From an uncultured Erysipelotrichaceae bacterium (lineage in GTDB: Bacteria; Bacillota_I; Bacilli_A; RF39; UBA660): DNA of 5,512 nt. The stretch is from NCBI GenBank assembly GCA_902797275.1, contig CADBSI010000120.1, positions 1-5,512 on the forward strand, read 5' to 3'. A program made the position numbers and the translations under genes. Positions within the stretch are counted from its first letter, which is position 1; the number at the start of each line of letters is the position of its first letter. The notes below the pieces were generated by a model that was not told the origin of the DNA, ran no database searches, and worked only from the letters and a program-made list of their open reading frames with translations. This document shows, piece after piece, positions 1-4,829 of this stretch.

Positions 1-122
1 CCTTGTGGTACTGGCATTCCAAGTCTTGTCATTTCAGCAAGATTTGCACCTTTTCCACCAAGAAGGTTTCTCATTGTAGCATCACCTTCACTAAAAAGGT
101 ATACATACTTTTTCTTTTCCAT
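1..122 (-). CDS. ppdK: Pyruvate, phosphate dikinase, N-terminal fragment (cut by window edge)
   Basis: The 40 complete codons visible encode the start of the ATP-grasp-type nucleotide-binding domain of pyruvate, phosphate dikinase, a cytoplasmic enzyme that interconverts pyruvate + ATP + Pi and PEP + AMP + PPi. The diagnostic segment is residues 20-31, [12 protein letters not shown], preceded by [12 protein letters not shown] and followed by LGMPVP, the family's standard N-terminus. The start ATG (120-122) is supported by AGGAGG (128-133) with a 5-nt spacer. The gene has its own promoter (144-172) and lies just beyond the terminator of the pilus locus, so it is a separate transcription unit. 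The family is about 870-880 residues long, so more than 95% lies outside the window. PEP synthase and PEP-PTS enzyme I also have GGKGANL-like segments, but the lead-in [16 protein letters not shown] favours PPDK. Confidence 0.93.
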   Translation of the reverse strand, partial: MEKKKYVYLFSEGDATMRNLLGGKGANLAEMTRLGMPVPQ

Positions 123-127
123 ATATT

Positions 128-133
128 CCTCCT
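128..133 (-). promoter_or_regulatory. Ribosome binding site of ppdK
   Basis: AGGAGG lies 5 nt upstream of the ATG at 120-122. It is a full match to the core anti-Shine-Dalgarno complement and fixes the start of the ppdK fragment. Confidence 0.85.
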
Positions 134-143
134 AACGTCTTAT

Positions 144-172
144 ATTATATAAAAAAAAAGTTGTTATTTCAA
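144..172 (-). promoter_or_regulatory. Sigma-A-type promoter of ppdK, overlapping the upstream terminator
   Basis: Reading the minus strand, TTGAAA (167-172) is separated by exactly 17 nt from TATAAT (144-149). This is a -35 with one mismatch and a perfect -10. Transcription would start near 137, giving a leader of about 15 nt that carries the AGGAGG site. The -35 box falls in the loop and inner stem edge of the terminator hairpin at 151-180, and the spacer is largely the terminator's T-tract. In such AT-rich DNA single boxes occur by chance, but the spacing and placement just ahead of a ribosome site support the call. Confidence 0.75.
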
Positions 173-180
173 CAACTTTC
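151..180 (-). terminator. Intrinsic terminator closing the pilus/VirB2-like locus
   Basis: On the minus strand a 9-bp perfect stem (AAAGTTGTT at 171-179 pairing with AACAACTTT at 157-165) encloses a 5-nt loop GAAAT. It runs into an uninterrupted T tract from the A run at 151-159, of which three bases take part in the stem. It sits about 33 nt after the stop codon of the third VirB2-like gene and before ppdK. The stem is AT-rich, so its strength is uncertain, but geometry and position are those of a rho-independent terminator. Confidence 0.8.
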
Positions 181-212
181 AAATCATATTTACACATTTA
201 TACAAGTAATAA

Positions 213-590
213 TTAATCTTTATAAATATCATCATAATTAGAACATACCGACTTTAATTGATTGTCCATTGTATAATTCCAACAAGATAACCATGATGTT
301 GCACTTACATCACTATTATCTTTGATTATATTTTTATCAACCATTCTTAAAACAATTCTTAAAAGAAATGGTACAAGAAATATTAAAACTCCATACATTA
401 AACGTTTTAAAAACGTTTGTGAAGAAGTTTTAGAAACTTTTTCATCACCTGATGCAACTGCTTTTACCATATCAATCGTTCCAAGCACAAGAAGTAATAA
501 AGGAACACTATATTGAATAAGTCTAATAACTATTCTAATTATATTTAAAAAAGGTTGTAAATTACAGCATGTTTGCATTGTATCACTCAT
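213..590 (-). CDS. TrbC/VirB2-like small membrane protein, paralog 3
   Basis: A 125-residue protein, the last of three tandem paralogs. Two hydrophobic segments are visible (about 14-40 and 63-84), separated by a charged loop with SGDEK (47-51) and a basic edge, KR at 62-63. This fits a helical hairpin with the loop in the cytoplasm and both ends outside. The core motif GTIDMVKA (37-44) is nearly identical to paralog 2. Cysteines occur at 8, 9, 103 and 116, with C103 next to W104, suggesting disulfides on the outer face. The size and two-helix layout resemble TrbC/VirB2 pilins of type IV secretion systems; a holin-like or other small membrane protein is the alternative. The start at 588-590 is chosen because AGAGGA lies 7 nt before it. 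A longer frame from 659 would begin inside the preceding gene and translate the intergenic hairpin. The gene follows that hairpin and precedes the terminator. Confidence 0.8.
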   Translation of the reverse strand: MSDTMQTCCNLQPFLNIIRIVIRLIQYSVPLLLLVLGTIDMVKAVASGDEKVSKTSSQTFLKRLMYGVLIFLVPFLLRIVLRMVDKNIIKDNSDVSATSWLSCWNYTMDNQLKSVCSNYDDIYKD

Positions 591-597
591 AAATATT

Positions 598-603
598 TCC
601 TCT
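598..603 (-). promoter_or_regulatory. Ribosome binding site deciding the start of paralog 3
   Basis: AGAGGA lies 7 nt upstream of the ATG at 588-590. It supports the 125-residue product over a longer frame opening at 659. Confidence 0.65.
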
Positions 604-615
604 CTTTCTAAAAAT

Positions 616-647
616 AGCAAAATAAAGCCATTTGGCTTTATTTTGCT
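616..647 (-). terminator. Intra-locus hairpin: candidate terminator/attenuator between paralogs 2 and 3
   Basis: A perfect 14-bp inverted repeat, arms at 616-629 and 634-647, has a 4-nt loop. On the minus strand it is followed by ATTTTT. It overlaps the last codons and the TAA stop (638-640) of paralog 2 and ends about 10 nt before the ribosome site of paralog 3. The geometry is that of an intrinsic terminator with a short T tract, so it probably acts as a partial terminator or as an mRNA 3'-end stabiliser that lowers paralog 3 relative to paralog 2. No clear separate promoter for paralog 3 was found between hairpin and start, so some read-through is likely needed. Confidence 0.65.
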
Positions 648-985
648 TGTTTCCAGCAAGCAAAGAAGTTATCATAAGTTTCTTTACCTTCTTGAGCAGA
701 ATCATCACTAATCATTTTACCAACAAATGTAAATACTAAACTTATAATGAATGGTATTAAGAAAGCAACAACTGCATAAATTAAACGTCTTATAAATGTC
801 TTTTGTGATTCTTTTGTTTTCTTTTCATCACCACTTGCCATTGCTTTAAACATATCAATTGTTCCAAGTACTATTAAAACTAAAGGAATAGCCCATTGAA
901 TTAAATTAAAAACAAATTTTATAGCACTTACAACAGTTAAAATATCACCTTCGCAAGTAACATCTAATAATTGCATAAATTCCAT
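638..985 (-). CDS. TrbC/VirB2-like small membrane protein, paralog 2
   Basis: A 115-residue protein with two hydrophobic segments (about 17-42 and 67-89) around a charged loop, SGDEKKTKES (51-60), followed by an RR pair (66-67). GTIDMFKA (41-48) and the loop match paralog 3 closely. A proline sits inside each hydrophobic stretch (IP at 33-34 and 77-78), and both are conserved in paralog 3. Single cysteines at 11 and 110, the latter followed by W111, lie outside the helices at each end and could pair if both ends are extracytoplasmic. The start at 983-985 is set by AGGAGG with a 7-nt spacer; the frame extends to 1039 but that part overlaps the promoter. The gene has its own predicted promoter (1011-1039), and a hairpin covers its stop codon. 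The likely role is a structural subunit of the adjacent envelope machine; TrbC/VirB2 membership is inferred from layout, not from a search. Confidence 0.82.
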   Translation of the reverse strand: MEFMQLLDVTCEGDILTVVSAIKFVFNLIQWAIPLVLIVLGTIDMFKAMASGDEKKTKESQKTFIRRLIYAVVAFLIPFIISLVFTFVGKMISDDSAQEGKETYDNFFACWKQAK

Positions 986-992
986 ATAAATT

Positions 993-998
993 CCTCCT
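993..998 (-). promoter_or_regulatory. Ribosome binding site deciding the start of paralog 2
   Basis: AGGAGG lies 7 nt upstream of the ATG at 983-985. This makes the 115-residue product far more likely than one starting at 1039, which would begin at the -35 box of the predicted promoter. Confidence 0.85.
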
Positions 999-1010
999 AA
1001 ACACATATTA

Positions 1011-1039
1011 ATCATACTAAATATTCTAAAATAAATCAA
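1011..1039 (-). promoter_or_regulatory. Promoter of paralog 2
   Basis: On the minus strand TTGATT (1034-1039) and TATGAT (1011-1016) are separated by 17 nt. Each box has one or two mismatches to the sigma-A consensus. The predicted start lies near 1004, just before the AGGAGG site at 993-998. It lies in the 64-bp gap between paralogs 1 and 2. Confidence 0.6.
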
Positions 1040-1049
1040 GTATTTTTAA

Positions 1050-1379
1050 TTAATTATTATTTTTCTTTTTCTTTTCTTGATCTTGAACATAATCAAAACA
1101 TTGTTTCCAACTGTCATCATAATCCATTGGTATCAATTTATTAACAGCTCCTAAGATAAATGGCACTAAATAAGGTATTAAATAAATAACTATACAATAT
1201 ACTATTTTCATAAATACATCTTTTCTTAGCTTTTTAATTTCATCTTCCTTTTTAGAAACAATTATCTTAAAAATATCAATTGTACAAAAGATAATCAAAA
1301 CTATTGGAACTAAAAACTTTATAAAATTTAAAATATTAACTACTACTCCAATTAACATTTGCATTTCTTCATTACACAT
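1050..1379 (-). CDS. TrbC/VirB2-like small membrane protein, paralog 1 (divergent)
   Basis: A 109-residue protein and the most divergent of the three. Hydrophobic segments span about 9-40 and 57-80. The GTIDM motif of the others appears as CTIDIFK (32-38), and the loop SKKEDEIKKLRKD (42-54) replaces SGDEK. The prolines in both helices are kept (P25 and P69). Cys2 and Cys94 (near W91) match the end cysteines of the paralogs, while C32 and C62 lie within the helices. The C-terminus ends in a polar KKKKNNN tail. The start at 1377-1379 follows the promoter at 1397-1425; the ribosome site is only GGTGG (1384-1388), so translation may be weaker or start at Met6 or Met8. It is transcribed separately from the TadZ-like gene, although no terminator lies between them. 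Confidence 0.78.
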   Translation of the reverse strand: MCNEEMQMLIGVVVNILNFIKFLVPIVLIIFCTIDIFKIIVSKKEDEIKKLRKDVFMKIVYCIVIYLIPYLVPFILGAVNKLIPMDYDDSWKQCFDYVQDQEKKKKNNN

Positions 1380-1383
1380 AAAA

Positions 1384-1388
1384 CCACC
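1384..1388 (-). promoter_or_regulatory. Weak ribosome binding site of paralog 1
   Basis: GGTGG lies 4 nt before the ATG, a poor match compared with the AGGAGG sites of the neighbouring genes. The predicted transcript start near 1390 leaves only about 10 nt of leader, so this is the only candidate site. Confidence 0.45.
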
Positions 1389-1396
1389 GTCTGTAG

Positions 1397-1425
1397 ATTA
1401 TAACACGAATATAAAAAAAAAGCAA
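1397..1425 (-). promoter_or_regulatory. Extended -10 promoter of paralog 1
   Basis: On the minus strand the -10 is a perfect TATAAT (1397-1402) preceded by TGT, giving the extended form TGnTATAAT. The -35 candidate TTGCTT (1420-1425) is 17 nt upstream and runs into a tract of nine Ts. It lies directly between the TGA stop of the TadZ-like gene (1426-1428) and paralog 1, so the VirB2-like genes can be transcribed independently of the Tad genes. Confidence 0.75.
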
Positions 1426-2424
1426 TCATTTAAAGAAATCAAATAATCCTTTTTTTGTTGTATCATTAATATCATTTCTAACTAAACCAAGTTTAAATAA
1501 TAAATCATTTAAAACTTGATTAATTTCCCTATCATTTAATGGTGGTAAGTTAAAATAAATACTAATACCTGCCTCTTTTGCAAAAATGTTAACATCTTTT
1601 TCACTTAATAAACTATTAACTAAAATAACTTTTTTTCCTTTTAAAGCATCAAAAGCTCTTTTATTAGTAAACATAAGTTTATTAATCATATAGATTGAAG
1701 GATCAACTAAATATAAAACATCATTGCATATATTAGCATTATCACTTTCTTTTAAGTCTAATAATAATATATCAAACATGTTATTTCCTATAAATTCTCC
1801 AAGTTTAGAAGAATCGATAGAATACATATCTTTATCACCATAAAAGATAAAATCCCTTTTATCAATTTCAAGAGCAGCAACACTCTTTTTATATACTTTT
1901 TCAAGATGATTTTTTAGTATATAAGCTAATACTACACTTGAATTATTGCTTGTAATATCTTTAAGTCCTAAAATTATTTTACCATTTGTTTGATCTAGAC
2001 TATTTTGGGTAAATTCTTCAAAATCATTTGAAACAACAGGTTTAGTATTAGTAATCAAATAATTTTTAACATCATCATAAGTATTACTTTTAGATACTAA
2101 TTTTCTAACACCATTTATATTATCGGTAAAGTTGTAAATATTAATACTTACAAGATAAGATAAAAAAGATGCAGGAGGTGTGTCATCTGGTGGGATAAAA
2201 AGAATTAATTTTTCTGTATCAAAACTAGTAGCTAGTTCTTTTAATACATCTTTTCTTGGGTACCCATCTAATGCTGTTGCATCGATTATTATTTTTTGAT
2301 AAAACATTCCACGAAAACTATTAACCATTTCAGAAACTTTAAATACTCCGGACATAACTTTCATTATTTGAATATTAGATCCATTTATAAGTTCACTATA
2401 ACGGTTAGCAACAATTACATTCAT
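1426..2424 (-). CDS. TadZ/CpaE-like pilus localisation protein with degenerate P-loop
   Basis: A 332-residue cytoplasmic protein with no membrane segment. TadZ/CpaE proteins join an atypical receiver-like domain to a MinD/ParA-type ATPase and place the Tad machine at a cell site. Here residues 1-125 alternate beta and helix (KIIIDATAL at 44-52, EKLILFIPP at 71-79), as in a receiver-like fold. Residues 149-310 look like the ATPase part: KIILGLKDITSNNSSVVLAY (149-168) is where the KGGxGKT loop should be, VAALEIDKRDF (182-192) matches the strand after Walker A, and FDILLLDLKE (217-226) resembles Walker B. The signature lysine and GKT are absent, so classical ATP hydrolysis is unlikely. The start at 2422-2424 has AGGAGG with a 4-nt spacer. 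The gene begins 11 nt after the TadE-like gene and is surely co-transcribed with it. The family call rests on fold pattern and context, as overall similarity is low. Confidence 0.7.
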   Translation of the reverse strand: MNVIVANRYSELINGSNIQIMKVMSGVFKVSEMVNSFRGMFYQKIIIDATALDGYPRKDVLKELATSFDTEKLILFIPPDDTPPASFLSYLVSINIYNFTDNINGVRKLVSKSNTYDDVKNYLITNTKPVVSNDFEEFTQNSLDQTNGKIILGLKDITSNNSSVVLAYILKNHLEKVYKKSVAALEIDKRDFIFYGDKDMYSIDSSKLGEFIGNNMFDILLLDLKESDNANICNDVLYLVDPSIYMINKLMFTNKRAFDALKGKKVILVNSLLSEKDVNIFAKEAGISIYFNLPPLNDREINQVLNDLLFKLGLVRNDINDTTKKGLFDFFK

Positions 2425-2435
2425 ATTTCCTCCTG

Positions 2436-2855
2436 TTAATTACATCTAAGATATCCTTGTTTTTCCCTATCACTACATCTGACTCCATAAATAGTTTTAG
2501 TATCATTTTTCACATTTAATTTCATATCAAGTCCTAAAAGTGGAACTTCAAAATTAACATAAGTAGTTATTTTATAAATAGAATTACCTGTTTGACCAAC
2601 ATCATAACAACAAACATTTAAAGCGTTATTATAATTTCTACTTTTTAAAACTCCATATAGAGTATCTTTATCGGCTGTATCACTAGGTAAGCCAACTTCA
2701 ATATTAGCTTCAGTTTGTTCAATTCTTGTTAAAACGTAATTACTAGCACGATAAGTAGCCGCGTAGTTCATAATTACTCCAATAAAAACAATATATACAG
2801 CTAAAAAGCCCAAAATAATATAAAATAATATAGAACCACCTATGGCTTCTCTCAT
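2436..2855 (-). CDS. TadE-like minor pilin / pseudopilin
   Basis: A 139-residue protein with one N-terminal membrane helix (about 7-30) and a soluble, probably extracellular, remainder. This is the TadE/TadF layout: short charged start (MREAIGG), helix, then NYAATYRASNYVLTRIEQTEA (about 30-50) continuing as an amphipathic helix, then a beta-rich part. Four cysteines at 82, 83, 127 and 138 all lie in the outer domain and could form two disulfides. The canonical TadE Glu at about +5 of the mature form is not seen, and no prepilin leader with Gly at the cut site is evident. The N-terminus M-R-E-A-x-G mirrors the small pilin upstream. The start at 2853-2855 follows AAGGAG (2864-2869). It lies between the Flp-like pilin and the TadZ-like gene in one transcript and probably initiates or caps the pilus. 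Confidence 0.78.
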   Translation of the reverse strand: MREAIGGSILFYIILGFLAVYIVFIGVIMNYAATYRASNYVLTRIEQTEANIEVGLPSDTADKDTLYGVLKSRNYNNALNVCCYDVGQTGNSIYKITTYVNFEVPLLGLDMKLNVKNDTKTIYGVRCSDREKQGYLRCN

Positions 2856-2878
2856 ACTAACATCTCCTTAATTTTTAA

Positions 2879-3055
2879 TTAATCTCTAAGAATATATCCA
2901 GTTTTAGCATTAACATCTTTACCAGTCCATTCACTCCATTTATCACCAATTGCTTTTGTAATTGGATCTTTAAATGCCATGAATATTGCTAAAATTACAC
3001 CCGCAGCAACGATAACTATTAAAGTCATACTTAATTCTCCACTTGCTTCTTTCAT
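2879..3055 (-). CDS. Flp-like small pilin (58 residues)
   Basis: A short gene with a strong ribosome site (AAAGGAG at 3065-3071, 9-nt spacer) and promoter, starting at 3053-3055 and ending TAA at 2879-2881. The product starts MKEASGELSMTLIVIV, has one hydrophobic helix (about 10-28), then a polar tail with FKDPITKAIGDKW and ending GYILRD. Flp pilins are 50-80 residues with one helix and form the Tad pilus fibre, so size, position next to TadB/TadC and TadE, and a dedicated promoter all suggest the major pilin. The normal Gly-cut leader and the Glu-Tyr pair after it are missing. Glu7 would be at +5 only if cleavage came after Lys2, so processing may be absent or unusual. It could instead be a TadE-like minor pilin with the major pilin elsewhere. 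Confidence 0.8.
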   Translation of the reverse strand: MKEASGELSMTLIVIVAAGVILAIFMAFKDPITKAIGDKWSEWTGKDVNAKTGYILRD

Positions 3056-3087
3056 ATTTAAATTCTCCTTTCTTTATTTTCAAGTTA

Positions 3088-3116
3088 ATTATAGCATGTT
3101 TATTTTTTTATTTCAA
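3088..3116 (-). promoter_or_regulatory. Strong promoter of the Flp-like pilin/TadE/TadZ unit
   Basis: On the minus strand TTGAAA (3111-3116) and a perfect TATAAT (3088-3093) are separated by exactly 17 nt, and TGC before the -10 makes it an extended -10. The start would be near 3081, leaving a leader of about 25 nt with AAAGGAG. It lies in the 76-bp gap after the TadC-like gene, allowing the pilin to be made in larger amounts than the motor and platform proteins. Confidence 0.8.
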
Positions 3117-3131
3117 TATTTTTACAAAAAT

Positions 3132-3917
3132 TTACCAACTCATCATCATCATAACCATGGCAATAAATAATACCAGCATAGTTCCCCCACCTGTTACCAT
3201 TAACATAGCTAAAGTTTTCTTCTCCATCTTATCAAGTCTTTTTTGATATTTTTGTTCTCTTGCTTTATTTTGAAGGCTTGATACACTTTTAGAAAAAACT
3301 AATAATTGCTCTTGCTTATTCTCTTGAGCACCTATACTTAAACGATACAATAAACGCATCATTCTTAAAGAATCACGAACTGGGTATTCTTCAGCAAAGG
3401 AAATATATGGATCAATTGATGAGTCTCCAGCATCAATTTTTTTAATCATTTCACGTAAACCATCTTTAAACATAGGTGGTGCTGTTTCAATTGATTTGGA
3501 AATTGCAACTGGTATTGTATAATGTTGCGCAAGTATTTCAATACTTTTCAAATAATAAGGTAAAGTTTGATCAATTTCTGTTAAATGTTTTTTATAATAA
3601 CTTTTTAAATTACTATATTGATTTTTATAAATAACTATTACAATTATTATACCAATAATTAAATTAATCCAACTAAAATTAAAAAGTACAATTGATAAAA
3701 CAACAACAAATGCTATAGTAAATTTATGAATTCTTTTTTCAAATAAATCATCAGGATCTATTTCTCCACCGTATCTTGATTTTACTAAAAAGTCATAATC
3801 TTTTTCTTTAAAGTAATTAAATACTTGTTTATTATCTTCATATAATTTTTTAGTATTAATAGCACCTGTATAAGTAAACATAAAAGTTAAAATTAAAACT
3901 ATAATTGCTAATTCCAT
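3132..3917 (-). CDS. TadC-like pilus platform protein (T2SSF family)
   Basis: A 261-residue inner-membrane protein of the type II secretion F / Tad platform family, which anchors the ATPase and transfers its motion to the growing pilus. Hydrophobic segments are at about 2-20, 65-80, 83-98 and 236-258. The cytoplasmic helical domain between them (about 101-235) has the family pattern: HLTEIDQTLPYYLKSIEILA (111-130), a PVAISKSIE helix, DSLRMMRLL (182-190), then a basic coiled stretch, KAREQKYQKRLDKMEKKT (218-235), before the last helix. The gene is joined to the TadB-like gene by a TAATG overlap (stop 3917-3919, start 3915-3917), a sign of translational coupling; no good ribosome site is seen, only GGGGG about 7 nt upstream. 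The C-terminus contains four Met from a CAT repeat and ends SW. The TadB/TadC naming follows gene order and could be swapped with a search. Confidence 0.82.
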   Translation of the reverse strand: MELAIIVLILTFMFTYTGAINTKKLYEDNKQVFNYFKEKDYDFLVKSRYGGEIDPDDLFEKRIHKFTIAFVVVLSIVLFNFSWINLIIGIIIVIVIYKNQYSNLKSYYKKHLTEIDQTLPYYLKSIEILAQHYTIPVAISKSIETAPPMFKDGLREMIKKIDAGDSSIDPYISFAEEYPVRDSLRMMRLLYRLSIGAQENKQEQLLVFSKSVSSLQNKAREQKYQKRLDKMEKKTLAMLMVTGGGTMLVLFIAMVMMMMSW

Positions 3918-4813
3918 TATTCAGCCCCCACATTCTCGTTATAATATTTTTCTCCCGATAGAAGAAAATAACTATTAAATAAGACAACAATATGAAGTCC
4001 AATTTGCAAAATTACATTTGAATTTACCATTTCAATATAAGTTTCTTTACCAATTAACCATTGAACAAGCATTACCATCAAATATAAAAGCAAGCCATAC
4101 CTGATAAAGGCTGTATGAAAAGCACTTCTATTCATTCTATCTTGGTATACTCCTTCAACTAATTGGTCAACATCAAGAAGCATATTATCAAGTACTCCAA
4201 CAGTATCGTGAGCACCTTCCCTTGTTACTTGTAAAAATAATTGATGCATATTCCTTGTCATATAGAAATCATATTTACTATTCATATAATCAATTGATTC
4301 CCCAACATCACCATTATGATAAGCTAAATCTATCATAACTTTTACATCAGTTTTTAAAGGATCTTCTAATACACCAGATTCGTATACCCCTTCTAAAGCT
4401 TTAACAAAACTTTGGGTTGTTTGAAATTCCATGATGGTATTGGTAACATATACTTGAACTTGTTCAAAGATAAATTCACTATATAATCTTTTACACCTTA
4501 AATAAGCAAGATATGGAATAAAACAAATTACAAGTACTACGTAGAAAAATGAAACTACTATATTATAAAAATATAAGTAAGATATAATGAAGGCTGCACT
4601 TGCAAAAACAATTACTTGAATTAAGTATTGTTTTTTTGTATACTCAAGTCCCATTTCTTTACATTTTTCTCTAATTACTTTAAAAGAATAAGGAGCATAT
4701 TTATCATATACATTTCCAATACTAGTAGTTACAAATTTATATAATGATTCTCCATTACTTTTTCTATATAAGACAATAAATGCAACTATTAGTAATACTA
4801 TAATAAATTCCAT
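3917..4813 (-). CDS. TadB-like pilus platform protein (T2SSF family)
   Basis: A 298-residue membrane protein, the first of two consecutive platform proteins. Hydrophobic segments lie at about 2-16, 62-82, 84-105, 233-255 and 265-287, with a cytoplasmic helical domain from about 108 to 232. That domain has the F-family pattern of an amphipathic repeat: FEQVQVYVTNTIMEFQTTQS (116-135), KALEGVYESG, DLAYHNGDVGESIDY (162-176) and MHQLFLQVTREGAHDTVGVL (189-208). In Tad systems TadB and TadC form a heteromeric inner-membrane base for the TadA ATPase. The start at 4811-4813 follows AGGAGGTG (4822-4829) at an 8-nt spacer, which overlaps the TAG stop (4828-4830) of the ATPase gene, so the two are co-transcribed. 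Confidence 0.82.
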   Translation of the reverse strand: MEFIIVLLIVAFIVLYRKSNGESLYKFVTTSIGNVYDKYAPYSFKVIREKCKEMGLEYTKKQYLIQVIVFASAAFIISYLYFYNIVVSFFYVVLVICFIPYLAYLRCKRLYSEFIFEQVQVYVTNTIMEFQTTQSFVKALEGVYESGVLEDPLKTDVKVMIDLAYHNGDVGESIDYMNSKYDFYMTRNMHQLFLQVTREGAHDTVGVLDNMLLDVDQLVEGVYQDRMNRSAFHTAFIRYGLLLYLMVMLVQWLIGKETYIEMVNSNVILQIGLHIVVLFNSYFLLSGEKYYNENVGAE

Positions 4814-4821
4814 TTGATAAA

Positions 4822-4829
4822 CACCTCCT
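4822..4829 (-). promoter_or_regulatory. Ribosome binding site of the TadB-like gene, overlapping the ATPase stop codon
   Basis: AGGAGGTG is an 8-nt match to the 16S rRNA 3' end, spaced 8 nt from the ATG. Two of its bases are shared with the TAG stop of the ATPase gene, which indicates coupling of the two genes. Confidence 0.85.

Noticed and set aside
322..516. Open frame of 64 codons on the plus strand
   Set aside because: It is the complement of the third VirB2-like gene, has no convincing ribosome site and no recognisable product.
591..659. Upstream extension of the third VirB2-like protein by 23 residues
   Set aside because: It would translate the intergenic hairpin and overlap the preceding gene; a ribosome site fits the start at 588-590 better.
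986..1039. Upstream extension of the second VirB2-like protein by 18 residues
   Set aside because: The extension covers the predicted promoter and the AGGAGG site that clearly serves the ATG at 983-985.
1426..1428. TGA read as Trp (Mollicutes code 4)
   Set aside because: All visible Trp residues use TGG, and reading through this TGA would run into the promoter and the next gene.
1413..1430. T tract after the TadZ-like gene as an intrinsic terminator
   Set aside because: No stable stem precedes the nine Ts on the minus strand; the tract is better explained as the -35/spacer part of the next promoter.
3117..3134. Small palindrome ATTTTTGTAAAAAT after the TadC-like stop as a terminator
   Set aside because: The stem is only A-T pairs with a 2-nt loop and no T tract follows.
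2979..3246. Two overlapping plus-strand open frames of 63 and 67 codons
   Set aside because: They run antisense through the Flp-like pilin, its promoter and the TadC-like C-terminus; composition reflects antisense of membrane-protein codons and no ribosome site is evident.
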